IMG/VR virus record: IMGVR_UViG_3300036945_000847
Coordinates: 1 to 64,000 of that record
Direction: 5' to 3' (one strand)
Source of the DNA: a virus
Length of the DNA: 64,000 bases
Made by a program: the position numbers and the translations under genes. Below the pieces are notes generated by a model. The model saw only the letters and a list, made by a program, of their open reading frames with translations. It had not been told where the DNA came from and searched no databases. How positions within the stretch are numbered: the stretch's first letter is position 1; each line of letters opens with the position of its first letter. Below are positions 29,501 through 38,896 of the stretch, piece after piece.

Positions 29501-30639
29501 ATACTGACATATTTATTTGTCGATGTACTATCTTGTTCTCCTCTGATTTCGCTAGGAGTTGTAATTTTCCTATCGTAAATATTTATAATATTTGTTGGGT
29601 ATAAGAAATCTGTAGGAGTTAAATCCTCAGTTAAAAAACGACCCGTATATCTCTTATTGCCAGAAGTTAAAAATCCACCTGTCTCCTTAACTTCAATATT
29701 GGTAAAGTAGGCTTGGGGTACCCTTGAGAAAAATGCCGATTCTTCTTCTATTGTTTCTAATTCGTATTGTCCTCCAGAAGTAAATAAGAAAGCATCTGTA
29801 GTTGTAATGAGACTATACTTCAAATACATAGCACGTGGTTTGTTAAAACCATCGGTCCAATACAAATTTACCTCATCTCCATTTCTTTCAATCTCTGCCT
29901 CTACTCTACGATCAACTGAAAAATTTAATTTCTTACTTCTGAGCAGCCGAACATAGTTAAAAGTAACATCGTTATCTGTAGAATATACTACACCAATCTC
30001 ACTAATGCCTGTACCCGCCAACCACACAAACAAGTAATCTTGCAATTGCTGAGACCCAATCACTTTAAAACTACCACCCGTTGCAATGTACTCATTTACC
30101 AATTTGATGGTACACAACTCAGCAGTGATATTATTTATGGTCAATACGAGATCAGTATCTAAACTCGTAGTAATATCAAAATACGCTTCTACAGAACTAG
30201 TTTCTGTATAGTTGCTATAAGTCAACAAACCACCATAGGCAGTATTTGAAAGGATATTAAAATAACTTTGCAGTGTGGCAGCATAGTTTACCAATGTAAC
30301 TCCGGGAACCACTGGCATCGGAGGCGAAATAGAATGCAGAATACTTGTGAATACAGTACCCGCAGAATTCTTAAGAATTATATATCCTTCGTTAGCAGCA
30401 ACACTTCCATCTTGCACTTTCGATATATCGATATAAATTCTATATTTCTTACTCGATGATATATAATCAGGAAAAGTTAAAACATTCGTATTTCCAATCA
30501 CAGACATAACACCACCGAAATTACTACCATCAGCTTGGCGATGGCGAATATCGTTTGCATCAATGTAATTACCTTGATTGACATATGCTGGATCGGTATC
30601 CTTATCCATGATACCCGAAGGAGTTACTCTTATCTGCAT
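26509..30639 (-). CDS. Tail stabilisation/muzzle-type protein
   Basis: 1,376 residues, beta-rich throughout. The start (MQIRVTPSGIMDKDTDPAYV, then NQGNYIDANDIRHRQ) is the pattern of large tail-tube or stabilisation proteins of podoviruses and crAss-like phages, which form the distal tail (gp12-like tubular protein B or muzzle). It follows two ring-type genes, as expected. Its stop-start junction with the next upstream gene is 30639, with one shared base. I rely on position, size and N-terminal pattern. Confidence 0.75.
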   Translation of the reverse strand: MQIRVTPSGIMDKDTDPAYVNQGNYIDANDIRHRQADGSNFGGVMSVIGNTNVLTFPDYISSSKKYRIYIDISKVQDGSVAANEGYIILKNSAGTVFTSILHSISPPMPVVPGVTLVNYAATLQSYFNILSNTAYGGLLTYSNYTETSSVEAYFDITTSLDTDLVLTINNITAELCTIKLVNEYIATGGSFKVIGSQQLQDYLFVWLAGTGISEIGVVYSTDNDVTFNYVRLLRSKKLNFSVDRRVEAEIERNGDEVNLYWTDGFNKPRAMYLKYSLITTTDAFLFTSGGQYELETIEEESAFFSRVPQAYFTNIEVKETGGFLTSGNKRYTGRFLTEDLTPTDFLYPTNIINIYDRKITTPSEIRGEQDSTSTNKYVSMTIENITPDLYTYFELVAIEYKDAAFSAVIVQRFKLASNQTSIDVEHTNLGQENIILSNNELVAITSKYLTSQSLKVFDNRITLSNLTESVDLNLANWAQTIRHSIEQGYIEGVGKSFEQNQNLVNSFTDHKYGEYLVPNNTFDYTSYMYNDTYRFGIQVQWKEYNKWSLPYWIDDIRIDGSATNVIGNRRDASVSGVDINLQDTSNNRVKYYHVNFNNINLNAVVGGKRIRDLISGFRIVRSKRIPEVLATGIFYAGVEHSDGRFTTTFPIVPFLGIQNGTTLGVANPLMRNNAGYIFGTAQNLAIGTSSTSSLVSVCGGTGATDYSDYLFFYSPDFYFNNADYQFNASTDKVRLAAAPYEHAIFSGHSRANQRHANGSNNSSYQDYGGYFGATTQNYTDFLATHHTHLETGSNTSLNTKTVSAAYAWQTLYSNLASSEVFKISSKAHTNTGLTDNGMWYGQIFRDLGGNKKYPANKELSFYESTGHYYLLTPGQSGVINNISVYGGDTFIQKSHMAIHRMPHNNLLWGMGYGISFYSQNSGNYQMFNILDHDDSFSGPGYVFPQYLDKNSTGNYWVDYLGSPVLTALPEGSIGSGLFYWLEQWPEVSNQNNYSRSYNYKDDTIIETNYNSNVKYDGSLPSRVTWSAKKVIGSQKDNYRTFKPLDFVDLDLTFGPIVHHDIINNSFYTWQPFSVQRQYFRDASLLGSQEGSDVVVGSGSILGAPGQELTAIGIFNKWAHVKGKTTTGKDTFYWYNDQSQKVVRFGQDGTRVISDKGLISYLTNNGKFGLNDKYPLTGKGINGVWNDKYGEAIFTFKYTEGVTNKQFTLVYDELKNGFICFHSYYPNIYLRYKNTFFSPNPTVGLTKTLYLHDRGSESTYYGTYYPATITAVMNYEPNVSKNFEALQFVTDRQPFEVYLTTPTQISYLDETEFEKREDLWYSPIKNDSTISGLNNGDTSRLWGKWLKVKISLESSSAKQKLINFIVKFRTMARLYNQ

Positions 30640-31136
30640 TATACGTTAGCTAGTTTTTGTGTTTGATATTCCCTCTGATAGTTTTGCATTACTGCAACAC
30701 CAAAATCTTTAATGTATCTACGTGTGTATTTCCATCCGATATAAGCAACCAACATACGTTCCCAATCATCGGGAACAATTAGACCGCCATCAGAATCAAT
30801 ATTCAATCCATAGTATCTGAAAGTAAACTTTGTACCATCGGCAATTCCGAGACCCGAATCAAAAATGATACAATCGTTTTGAATTCCATAATCGATATCA
30901 GGACACAACTTCTCTCCACTACCACACAAATACAAGCCCATGATTCTCAACCAACCTTCAGGAAGAGTAATTTTATTATCGTAAGCCTTAAGAATCACAT
31001 CGATTTCTTTAAACTTGCGAGGAGTCTTATGTGTTTTAACAGCCTGGTTAATCAGAACCTCAAACCACAAGGCGTTGTTTTCATAAGAAGCATTTAATTC
31101 TTCTGATGCCGCAGCTATTACATCTTGTACTTTCAT
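30639..31136 (-). CDS. Tail ring/adaptor protein
   Basis: 165 residues with NNALWFEVLINQAVKTHKTPRKF and DWERMLVAYIGWKYTRRYI. Size and gene order match the small ring (connector) proteins between the portal and the stabilisation protein. It overlaps both neighbours, so this operon is tightly coupled. The exact ring position is unknown. Confidence 0.65.
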   Translation of the reverse strand: MKVQDVIAAASEELNASYENNALWFEVLINQAVKTHKTPRKFKEIDVILKAYDNKITLPEGWLRIMGLYLCGSGEKLCPDIDYGIQNDCIIFDSGLGIADGTKFTFRYYGLNIDSDGGLIVPDDWERMLVAYIGWKYTRRYIKDFGVAVMQNYQREYQTQKLANV

Positions 31137-31771
31137 CGTGGTATATTAGTTTGGTTATCGTTATTTGGTTCAACTGGAACACGAGTTTTACGAATCAAGT
31201 CGAGAGTAATCATTTCAACAATATCTTTCTTCAAGTTCTCATCAACTGGATAGTGATCTAACTCTTTATCATAGTTAGGAATAGTTGTAGGATTATTAAA
31301 CATCGCTCTGACCATAATATATGCCAAATGCTTTGCGTTGTAAAACTGCAATACATTTCTACCTTGAGTCATGTGCTTATAGTCCCACATAACCTCTGTC
31401 TTCTTCCCAAATAAAGAATGGCGTGTGAGTGTTGTAAATCCTTTACGGATGCGTACAAAGGGCTTTAAACCGTCTGAATGACCAACGTAGATGAATCCAT
31501 CTGCTTGACCATCGAGCGAAATGACATTGGGACATTCAAAAGTCTTAACTTCACACTCTTTTTCGTCTTCGCTAAAACGCATATCCAAAGTCTGTATCCA
31601 AGCATCGTTGATGAACTTACCACTCTTCATCATGTAGTTCATGATTAATGTAGCACGGGCACCATGAATTTTGTTCTCAATGTATTCATCATCGAAACGA
31701 CTATCGTTGTAAGTCATTCCACTATGTAAGTCGCTCTTAATTTCGTCTACGATTTCTTGTAAGTAAATCAT
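31133..31771 (-). CDS. Tail ring protein (tubular A-like)
   Basis: 212 residues, starting MIYLQEIVDEIKSDL and containing YENKIHGARATLIMNYMMKSGKF-like helices and a beta middle. It corresponds in position and length to the gp11-like tail tubular protein of podoviruses. 4-base overlaps occur at both ends. No catalytic motif is seen. Confidence 0.65.
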   Translation of the reverse strand: MIYLQEIVDEIKSDLHSGMTYNDSRFDDEYIENKIHGARATLIMNYMMKSGKFINDAWIQTLDMRFSEDEKECEVKTFECPNVISLDGQADGFIYVGHSDGLKPFVRIRKGFTTLTRHSLFGKKTEVMWDYKHMTQGRNVLQFYNAKHLAYIMVRAMFNNPTTIPNYDKELDHYPVDENLKKDIVEMITLDLIRKTRVPVEPNNDNQTNIPR

Positions 31772-32553
31772 GGGTTTTCAATTATATCTTGTTGTGCACT
31801 CTGCTTTGTTGGATAGTCTTTTGTCTGAGCCCCAAAGTTCAATACACATTCATCCATCAAACGATACAAAAACTTCATCCCGTAATAATCCTCGAGAATA
31901 GTTGTTGTACTCGCCACGTCAATATCTATAGGTGGTACACGCATATAGTCAATAGTACAAGTAGCGGGAGAAGGACTAACCTTAAATCCTCTCGGAGTTG
32001 CTGTACCCGTATTCAAAGATTCAAATCTTGGAGTTGAAAAAGTAGCGCTATGGAAAGCACCATTCTTTCGATCCCCAACCATTTGCTTAGCTTCTTTGTC
32101 TACCACTTGCTTATATGTTCCCGTGGCCAAACCAGCAGTACCCAAATCAAAAGTGTCTCCTTTGACTTTGCTTACGACATAAGAAGTTACGCCTAACTTA
32201 ACAGTATTTCCTTTTCTTAATTTGTGCTTTGCTGAAGTTAAAGTTGTACCACTAACCGCAGTTACAACAACATCTACTTCATATCTCACACCCATACGCA
32301 TAATGTGCATATAGTTGGGAAGCAAAGTCTTAATATCGATAACACCAGCAACGGGCGTAACTGTAAAATCACGAATCATGAGACCTACCATCTCATCATC
32401 CTCACGTTCAAAGGAAAGACCACGCCAATATTTATCAGCAAGACGATACATGGATTCTTTAATGAGTCCATTCGCCTTGGCGTTATCCAAGTATGCTGAG
32501 TAGGCTTTATCTAGTTTTTGCTGAAGATAAGTCCAAAATTGTGCACCTGTCAT
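31768..32553 (-). CDS. Head-tail ring protein
   Basis: 261 residues. The helical N-terminus FWTYLQQKLDKAYSAYLDN is followed by an SH3-like beta part (TSAKHKLRKGNTVKLGVTSY, VSKVKGDTFDLG). It is the first of three coupled ring genes downstream of the capsid genes. The role in connector assembly is inferred from order. Confidence 0.65.
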   Translation of the reverse strand: MTGAQFWTYLQQKLDKAYSAYLDNAKANGLIKESMYRLADKYWRGLSFEREDDEMVGLMIRDFTVTPVAGVIDIKTLLPNYMHIMRMGVRYEVDVVVTAVSGTTLTSAKHKLRKGNTVKLGVTSYVVSKVKGDTFDLGTAGLATGTYKQVVDKEAKQMVGDRKNGAFHSATFSTPRFESLNTGTATPRGFKVSPSPATCTIDYMRVPPIDIDVASTTTILEDYYGMKFLYRLMDECVLNFGAQTKDYPTKQSAQQDIIENP

Positions 32554-32559
32554 TTATAT

Positions 32560-32567
32560 CAAAGATA
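32560..32567 (-). promoter_or_regulatory. Promoter -7 element before the ring genes
   Basis: Leftward TATCTTTG, 6 bases before the ATG at 32553. The -33 region is poor, so the confidence is moderate. Confidence 0.5.
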
Positions 32568-32583
32568 CAAAAAAACAAGTAAA

Positions 32584-32608
32584 GTAAAAAGGGGGACCAT
32601 GCCCCCTT
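32584..32608 (-). terminator. Intrinsic terminator after the 283-residue gene
   Basis: Leftward AAGGGGG, a 5-base loop, CCCCCTT and a T run. It closes the 33485-32634 unit immediately before the ring-gene promoter. Confidence 0.8.
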
Positions 32609-32633
32609 AATACAGAAATACTAAAAACTAGGT

Positions 32634-33485
32634 TTAATCTAAACCAGGCTTTCTCGCTTTACGCTTATCATTCGCACCAGTTACGGGCAAAAGATTCTTG
32701 ATTTCTTCTGGCAAATCCAAAGGATCTACAGTATCAAGTTTCAAAGTTTCACTAACGTCATACTTATCTACCTCGGGCTTAATGTAGTTTTCAAACGTAT
32801 CGGTGTCAGCCAAAAGCATTGCAACTACAGCATCCATTGTGGTACCTGCGTTACGACCTCCGATTTTATAAACGGGACCATCCTTTTGGATAATCTTGTA
32901 AGCCATTGCTTTGTTTGCATAAACGGTTGCAATCCTTTCGTTGGCACGAACAGAAAGATATGTTTTAACATAGTCCTTACGTGCAATAGCGATACCATTT
33001 AGCGTCAAACCAACCAAGTGAAGGTATACCTCCATCGGAGACATTTCACGAGGATCTGAGCCCAATGCGAAAGCCAAATTCATTTGCTCTTGGAATGTCA
33101 TATTTGACACTTGTCCAATACACTGCAAACGACCTAACAATTCGCTGTATTCAGTTTGAATCTTTTCTTCTTTGATTTCAAATTTGAATTGTTGAGATAT
33201 CAAATTTGGATTATCATAACCATCGCTAAACACCAAAGGATGCTTTTTCCAAAACTCAATAACTGCCTGCTCTTCGAAACGCTCGCTATCAAAATTCAAT
33301 GTCAAAGGAAAACCCTCTTCGAAAGTATATTGAAATACTCGATCGTTCTCATTCAACGTAGTAACAACCTTCTTACCAGAGGCCATCAAGAACATTTCTT
33401 TGTCAGTGCTCTTGTCACGATACGAACCAACAATACTGATATTGCCTTTAGTTCTCTGTGGGATAATTAATGCTTTAATTCTCAT
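32634..33485 (-). CDS. Virion-module protein of unknown function
   Basis: 283 residues. The N-terminal half is beta-rich (SIVGSYRDKSTDKEMFLMAS) and the C-terminal half helical with an acidic-basic tail (NDKRKARKPGLD). It has its own promoter and terminator, so it can be expressed separately from its neighbours. This suggests dosage control, perhaps of a scaffold-like or head-completion factor. No family recognised. Confidence 0.6.
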   Translation of the reverse strand: MRIKALIIPQRTKGNISIVGSYRDKSTDKEMFLMASGKKVVTTLNENDRVFQYTFEEGFPLTLNFDSERFEEQAVIEFWKKHPLVFSDGYDNPNLISQQFKFEIKEEKIQTEYSELLGRLQCIGQVSNMTFQEQMNLAFALGSDPREMSPMEVYLHLVGLTLNGIAIARKDYVKTYLSVRANERIATVYANKAMAYKIIQKDGPVYKIGGRNAGTTMDAVVAMLLADTDTFENYIKPEVDKYDVSETLKLDTVDPLDLPEEIKNLLPVTGANDKRKARKPGLD

Positions 33486-33494
33486 AACTTTTTA

Positions 33495-33526
33495 CAAATA
33501 TAAATTATTTTACTACCTAAAACAAA
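33495..33526 (-). promoter_or_regulatory. Promoter before the 283-residue gene
   Basis: Leftward TTTG (33526-33523), 20 bases, TATATTTG (33502-33495), then 9 bases to the ATG. It matches the Bacteroidota consensus perfectly. Confidence 0.75.
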
Positions 33527-33554
33527 AAAAGAGGGAGATTTTATTCCCCCTCTT
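33524..33554 (-). terminator. Intrinsic terminator after the head protein gene
   Basis: Leftward AGAGGGGG paired with CTCCCTCT around a short loop, followed by a 7-T run. It separates the capsid transcripts from the next unit and overlaps its promoter. Confidence 0.75.
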
Positions 33555-33572
33555 CTTGAGATTGGTTATTTA

Positions 33573-34319
33573 TTATTTAACCAATAAACCAGAAAGAGCA
33601 GTGATAAGAAGAGCCCAGTTACCACCAGAGTTGATGTAAAGGGTTAATTTCTCATCAGCACCACCACCCAATACGCTTTCGCCTTGGGGTTTGATTTCGA
33701 AAACCATAGCGCTGTAGGTTTGACCAGCAACAGGAAGACCTGTATCAGTGTTGAAATAGCCAGAAGCCAACAAATCAGCACCTTTGGCACCGTACTCCGG
33801 GGAACCAGCAGTAGAAACTACGGTAGCCATCAAAGGTCCACCGGCAGCACTAAAGATTGGAAAACCAGCCTTAGCAGTGATAATCAAAGTAGTAGTACCA
33901 GAAGCAACAACACGAGTACTCCAATAAGGATGGTTGTTAATAGCAGTACGGAAAGCATCACCGATAGTAGTCGCAGTACCACCTGTAGCGGCAGTAGTGT
34001 GAGTAAATACAGTTTGTACTTCATTAGGCAAGTTGTTATTAAAAGTTTGTCCTTTTTCAGCGCTCAATACAACACGGTAATCAGTGTTAGCAGCGGCAGT
34101 AGGAGTAATAGTAATAACACGCAAAACCTCAGCAGCATAAGCCTTATAGTAGCCATTTTTGATAGCGTTCAACTGGAAAGGAAAGTTTCTCAAAGCAGAA
34201 GGAAGACCAGCCAAGGCTTGAGTTCCACCCAAAGAGATAAATCCACCCTTGTTTACAGCGGTACCATCATTAGCACTAGGGTTAGCGGCTAAACAGTAAT
34301 ATTTTTGAGTCATTGACAT
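33573..34319 (-). CDS. Capsid decoration or head-fibre protein
   Basis: 248 residues, Ala/Gly/Thr-rich and beta-type (TPTAAANTDYRVVLSAEKGQ, TATTIGDAFRTAINNHPYW). The C-terminal part (FEIKPQGESVLGGGADEKLT) may be the exposed domain. It lies directly after the major capsid gene in a short gap of 11 bases, where auxiliary capsid or head-fibre proteins are encoded in crAss-like phages. A major tail protein is the alternative. Confidence 0.6.
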   Translation of the reverse strand: MSMTQKYYCLAANPSANDGTAVNKGGFISLGGTQALAGLPSALRNFPFQLNAIKNGYYKAYAAEVLRVITITPTAAANTDYRVVLSAEKGQTFNNNLPNEVQTVFTHTTAATGGTATTIGDAFRTAINNHPYWSTRVVASGTTTLIITAKAGFPIFSAAGGPLMATVVSTAGSPEYGAKGADLLASGYFNTDTGLPVAGQTYSAMVFEIKPQGESVLGGGADEKLTLYINSGGNWALLITALSGLLVK

Positions 34320-34330
34320 AGTTATAAATA

Positions 34331-35677
34331 TTAGATAGCGAATTCAATCAGACCCATTTTGTCTGCAATACAATACAAACCACAATCAGAAAGGATGTGG
34401 AAGTCAACTCCGTCAACATCACTAGTACCCAAAGATACAGACTGACCACCGCTCAAAGCAGCTTTAACAGTTGAAGCACTACTTGACTCCAAACCAATCA
34501 TACCAGGAACGTAGTTGGCGATCAACTCGTCTTGATTGAAGTGGTATTTTTGCAAAGCAGCGATATTTCCAGAACCATCAGCAGCAGGAACAGCAGTAGT
34601 GTCGATGAAGTAAATAGAGTTACTCATACGAGGCTTACCGTTTACGCTTGACAATTCACCACGGAACATCTCGTCATCCAACAATGCCCAACGAACGAAT
34701 TCGATTTCCAAACCAGCGTAAGCATACTTCATCACGTTCAAACCGGTTACGGTAGTTCCACCCAAGGTGTTAGCAGTACCAGCATATTTGATGTAGTCAC
34801 CCAAGATAGTTTGCAAACGAGCCATGGCAGCAGATCCCATCAAAGCAATCAACTTACGTCCACCTTCAGCAGATACACGAACCATTTGCTCCAAGAAATC
34901 ATTGAATACAGACTGAGTCAACTCAGAAGTCAAAGACAAATAAGAACCACCATTGTTGATGATTGACCAACGCAAACCACCGGTAGTGTAATACTCACCG
35001 AAAGGACCTTGCTTGATTTGACGCTCAGAGAAAGCATATTTGTACTCCAATTGCTTGGCGAACGCTTTCAAAGTCAAATCATCATAAGACCTCCACCAGA
35101 AATCGCCATTCCACTTCACGAAAGAAGCAGTACGATCTCTACGAGATTGGTGTGAACTTTCACGAGTTACCGCAGTCAAAGCAAAGTCGGTATCAGGTGT
35201 GTAGTTCAAAGTGCTCTTACCTTGGCTAGAACGGTTAGCAGAAGCATCAAAGAAACGCTTTGCGTGTTGGTTCGCCAAAAAGTGAGATCCAGCAGTCAAT
35301 GAAGTTACGCTATGAGGAGCAATAGTCAAACTATTTGCTACAGTATCAACGCTAACTACAATACCTTGAACCAAGTTACCGTCAGCAACGATGTCACTAA
35401 CACGGAACTTACTTGCATCAGATACAGGAACGGTCAACATACCGCTACCAGCAGCAGTACCGTTAGATACAATTTTAGAGTAAACACCCAAGTTACCCAA
35501 AGAAGAAATCTCTACTTTCGGCTGTGAAGTCGAAATAGAAGAAGACAACTTAGAAGTAAGCTGAGTCAACACGTTATAACCGTAATCTTGGCTATAAACC
35601 ATTGCCATTTTGTTTGGCAAAGAAAGTCCTTTAAGCAATAAAGATTGACTTAATGGAAGATTTGAAATGGTTGACAT
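34331..35677 (-). CDS. Major capsid protein
   Basis: 448 residues. The N-terminal arm (SQSLLLKGLSLPNKMAMVYS), RRDRTASFVKWNGDFWW near residue 175 and the spine-helix region FNDFLEQMVRVSAEGGRKLI followed by ALMGSAAMARLQTIL are consistent with an HK97-fold capsid protein. It is flanked by a coiled-coil acidic scaffold and the portal, the standard order. Codon choice is biased to few codons compared with neighbours, typical of a highly expressed gene. Confidence 0.8.
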   Translation of the reverse strand: MSTISNLPLSQSLLLKGLSLPNKMAMVYSQDYGYNVLTQLTSKLSSSISTSQPKVEISSLGNLGVYSKIVSNGTAAGSGMLTVPVSDASKFRVSDIVADGNLVQGIVVSVDTVANSLTIAPHSVTSLTAGSHFLANQHAKRFFDASANRSSQGKSTLNYTPDTDFALTAVTRESSHQSRRDRTASFVKWNGDFWWRSYDDLTLKAFAKQLEYKYAFSERQIKQGPFGEYYTTGGLRWSIINNGGSYLSLTSELTQSVFNDFLEQMVRVSAEGGRKLIALMGSAAMARLQTILGDYIKYAGTANTLGGTTVTGLNVMKYAYAGLEIEFVRWALLDDEMFRGELSSVNGKPRMSNSIYFIDTTAVPAADGSGNIAALQKYHFNQDELIANYVPGMIGLESSSASTVKAALSGGQSVSLGTSDVDGVDFHILSDCGLYCIADKMGLIEFAI

Positions 35678-35710
35678 TTTTTATCGTTTTTTTTGTTTTT
35701 GTCCCTCTTA

Positions 35711-36628
35711 TCAGCCAGGGAACATAGCTGCAAAAGCCTCTTGTGCGGCCTCAAGTCCAGAACCAACCGAACGTCCACCGCCTGTCATGTTTTTACTAGG
35801 GTTACTAACTTCTTTAATAACCTGTTCTTTACCTTCGTTGCGAGCTTTCGTAATGTTGGCTTTTACTAAGTCTTTTCCGTATTTCATCCATAGAGATACA
35901 GAATAAACCTTTTCGATGTCGAACGATCCGTCTTCCTTTTGGAGAGTAAATTCTTCGTTAATGAATTTTTTCAAATCCTTAGACATTTCGTCTGTAATTT
36001 TTAGTCCATAAACTTCTTTACCTACAACTTCCTTAGAAAAACTTTCCAATTCAACTTCGTATTTTTTAGCAATAGCTTCTTGAACTTCAGTAGTTTGTTT
36101 ATTATTTGAGGTCAACTGTTTCAGTTTGTCCGCATTTTTATTATCAAACTTCTGTTTAAAGTTCTCAGCCCATTGTTTCTTTTGAAAAATAGACGCAGTG
36201 TCATATTCGTAAGCTGCTTGTTCGAGTTCTTCATCGCTAAGATTCATAAACTCTTTCAAACCTTCTTTTACGATTTTCTCCTCTGTCCATTGCGAATGGT
36301 CTTCGATTTGATATTCCTTTACAAAATCAGCAAGAGTTTTACCGCTCTTTTTGTATTCTGAAAGTAATTTCAAATCATCGTCCAATTCATATGTTGGCTT
36401 ATCTTCTACAGGCTTAACTTCAGTATTTGCAACAGGTTTTTCATCTTCATCCCACCATTCTTTTGTTTGAGTTACAGCATCTGTAATTTGATCATTAACT
36501 TCTGTCTCGGGAACTATTGGTTCAGCGGTTGTTTGTTCTTCCGCTTGTACTTCTACCGTTTCGGTAGCATTTGGAATCTGCTGGCCTCTCAGCTCATCAG
36601 CAATCTGACTCAAGAAATCTTCTGACAT
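35711..36628 (-). CDS. Scaffold protein
   Basis: 305 residues, very acidic in the first 100 (EVQAEEQTTAEPIVPETEVN), then helices rich in Lys and Glu, and a Gly-rich C-terminal tail (NMTGGGRSVGSGLEAAQEAF) ending AAMFPG. This composition and the place between portal and capsid genes fit the internal capsid scaffold. The C-terminal tail is the likely capsid-binding part. Confidence 0.75.
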   Translation of the reverse strand: MSEDFLSQIADELRGQQIPNATETVEVQAEEQTTAEPIVPETEVNDQITDAVTQTKEWWDEDEKPVANTEVKPVEDKPTYELDDDLKLLSEYKKSGKTLADFVKEYQIEDHSQWTEEKIVKEGLKEFMNLSDEELEQAAYEYDTASIFQKKQWAENFKQKFDNKNADKLKQLTSNNKQTTEVQEAIAKKYEVELESFSKEVVGKEVYGLKITDEMSKDLKKFINEEFTLQKEDGSFDIEKVYSVSLWMKYGKDLVKANITKARNEGKEQVIKEVSNPSKNMTGGGRSVGSGLEAAQEAFAAMFPG

Positions 36629-36635
36629 ATTCTAA

Positions 36636-36667
36636 CAAATTTAGTTTATTTTTACTATTATTACAAA
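36636..36667 (-). promoter_or_regulatory. Promoter of scaffold-capsid genes
   Basis: Leftward TTTG (36667-36664), 20 bases, TAAATTTG (36643-36636), then 7 bases to the ATG at 36628. Confidence 0.75.
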
Positions 36668-36671
36668 TTTT

Positions 36672-38891
36672 TTATTGTTGAGGCATCTGTTCTTCACCAC
36701 CGCCCATGATTTGTTGCATCAAGTCTGCTGGCATTTCTTCTCCATTTGCAGTTGATTTATCAATCATAGTAGAAGCCATCTTACCTTGAACATCCAATTC
36801 TTTTCTGTAATTAGAACCTTCTTCTTTCATTCCTGCTACTTGCTGTTGCTGTGCCATCTGTTGTTCTTGCTGTGCCTGTTGCATCATCTGCATCATTGCT
36901 TGTTGTTTTTCAGCATCTCTCTTCTTCTTATTCAAAGAGTATTCCAATTCGCTTACCAACTCGGTATACGTCTTGGCTCTTTCAATTCGCAAGTAATCCA
37001 ACATATCAATCATTTGGTTCTGCATAGATGCTTGAGCCAAACTCAACAAACGTTCTCTAGCTGCATCATCAATAAAGTCTTTAACTTTGATATAAACGCC
37101 CAACTCTTCGAATTGGAAATCTTTAACAATCTTCAACCATTGTTTGCCCCGAGACCCAATCACTGGAATTTCTTCTTCTGATTCAGCCATCAATGAAACT
37201 TTAAATTGATTCAAAGCAAAGGCCAATTCTTTTTGGATGAATTGAATGAATCCTTGGTAAAGATAAGTAGTTCCCAAGTTAGATTGAGCGATGGTACCGG
37301 CTTGTGTTTTAGCACCGACATAACCGCTCTGTTGTCCCAAAGCAATTTTAGGAACAGATACGATTTCTTCCATCAATCTTTCTTCTTCTTGGCGCAAGTT
37401 GATTAGCAAATTCACATTGGGATCAAGCGTCATGTCTACAACTTCGACCATCTTGGCTTCTTGACCAGATACAAAATCTTCTCCGGTTGCTGAACCATCA
37501 GTAATATGAATACCCATTCTTTCGAAATCAGAGATTACATCCTTAGCCGTAGAAGAACCCAACTTCTGTTTGTTAATCAGATATACTTTACCCTTACTAC
37601 GAGTCATCATTTTGGTAATCTCGTTGGTAATGTAATCGATACGATCTTGGTGTTGGTGGAGACGTGCCACTACAGAACGATTCTCACCCATAACCATATT
37701 CGGAATAAATACTTTTAATGGTAATTCCACATCGCCAGGGTTGTCGTGCTTTCTCACTTGGTTTGTTACCTCCTCAGCATCAACAATATACTTATTACCG
37801 ATTAGAGTTCCTTTGTAAATTGTTTTGGTCCAATACTGACCCTTCCTACCATTTCTAATTTTACTGTAGTGAGTATTACCAAATTTATCTCCAGACTTCT
37901 CATAACCCATATCCTTCATACCAACCCAATAGCCAGTAACACACGCCAAGGTTGGCAAATTGTTTACGTTGAATGCCCAGTTGGTTGCATAAGGGTGAGT
38001 AGTCAAATCGAGCAACTGATATAAGTTGTTCATATTGATTTGCTTGATTTCTTCAATCTCTTCAATAGTGAGTGAGTCTTGATAACGTTCGATTATATCA
38101 GTTACATTCAACCAATCAATTTTACCTACAAAACGGGCCTCAGAATTGAAATCGTCATCTTTCGCCCTATCAACAATAAGATTATGAGGTAGCACAACAT
38201 CAAAATACTGCTTACCATTTTCTATTCTATTTTCTATTCCTACGTATCCACCTAGCAAGGTATACAAAAAGGCTTGCTTGAATTTCTCCATGTATGAATT
38301 ACGATGTAGAATATCCTCACACATTGTCATAGCAATGATTTCAGAATATTCTTTGTAATCGTATTCCATGTAACGATAAATGTCTTCTGGAACTTCAAAC
38401 CCTTGTTGGGCATTACCCATGGGATTATATTCAATTCCAAATTGCGCCATCCTCTCAAATAACTCGGGCATATCAAATTTCAATAGCGCCTGATCGAGCA
38501 ATTTGGTTTTTTTGTTGATGGTCGCCTTACTCTGAGATTTAACACTTGGTTCAACGTTCTCAATCATCTTGATTGCGTTACCAACCATGTAGTCAACTAA
38601 GGAGGTTATTTTTTGACCATTGATCCAAACTGTTGGCAAATCACAACCGCTTTGGTCTTGGGTTGTGTAGTAATAATCTTTGTTGTATTGTCTCCCTAGA
38701 TAGTAGGTAAACATTCTCACCACTTCATCAATAGGATTTTCTAAATCTTCTTGTTTTCTAATTCTTGAAATGCGGTCGTGTCTCTTATTGAAATGAGACA
38801 TGATAAATTTTAGATTCTCCTTATACCAAATTTTGTTTTTTTCACTTTCTGATAAAAACTGCTTTGGTTGATTAGTTATAGTGAATGCCAT
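36672..38891 (-). CDS. Portal protein
   Basis: 739 residues. The beginning (FIMSHFNKRHDRISRIRKQE) and the long central helix region are typical. TTYLYQGFIQFIQKELAFAL near 585 and the Gln-rich coiled C-terminus (MMQMMQQAQQEQQMAQQQQ) resemble portals of podoviruses and crAss-like phages, which form the dodecameric DNA gate. No terminase gene is found next to it, which is unusual for this gene order. Confidence 0.8.
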   Translation of the reverse strand: MAFTITNQPKQFLSESEKNKIWYKENLKFIMSHFNKRHDRISRIRKQEDLENPIDEVVRMFTYYLGRQYNKDYYYTTQDQSGCDLPTVWINGQKITSLVDYMVGNAIKMIENVEPSVKSQSKATINKKTKLLDQALLKFDMPELFERMAQFGIEYNPMGNAQQGFEVPEDIYRYMEYDYKEYSEIIAMTMCEDILHRNSYMEKFKQAFLYTLLGGYVGIENRIENGKQYFDVVLPHNLIVDRAKDDDFNSEARFVGKIDWLNVTDIIERYQDSLTIEEIEEIKQINMNNLYQLLDLTTHPYATNWAFNVNNLPTLACVTGYWVGMKDMGYEKSGDKFGNTHYSKIRNGRKGQYWTKTIYKGTLIGNKYIVDAEEVTNQVRKHDNPGDVELPLKVFIPNMVMGENRSVVARLHQHQDRIDYITNEITKMMTRSKGKVYLINKQKLGSSTAKDVISDFERMGIHITDGSATGEDFVSGQEAKMVEVVDMTLDPNVNLLINLRQEEERLMEEIVSVPKIALGQQSGYVGAKTQAGTIAQSNLGTTYLYQGFIQFIQKELAFALNQFKVSLMAESEEEIPVIGSRGKQWLKIVKDFQFEELGVYIKVKDFIDDAARERLLSLAQASMQNQMIDMLDYLRIERAKTYTELVSELEYSLNKKKRDAEKQQAMMQMMQQAQQEQQMAQQQQVAGMKEEGSNYRKELDVQGKMASTMIDKSTANGEEMPADLMQQIMGGGEEQMPQQ

Positions 38892-38896
38892 TACTA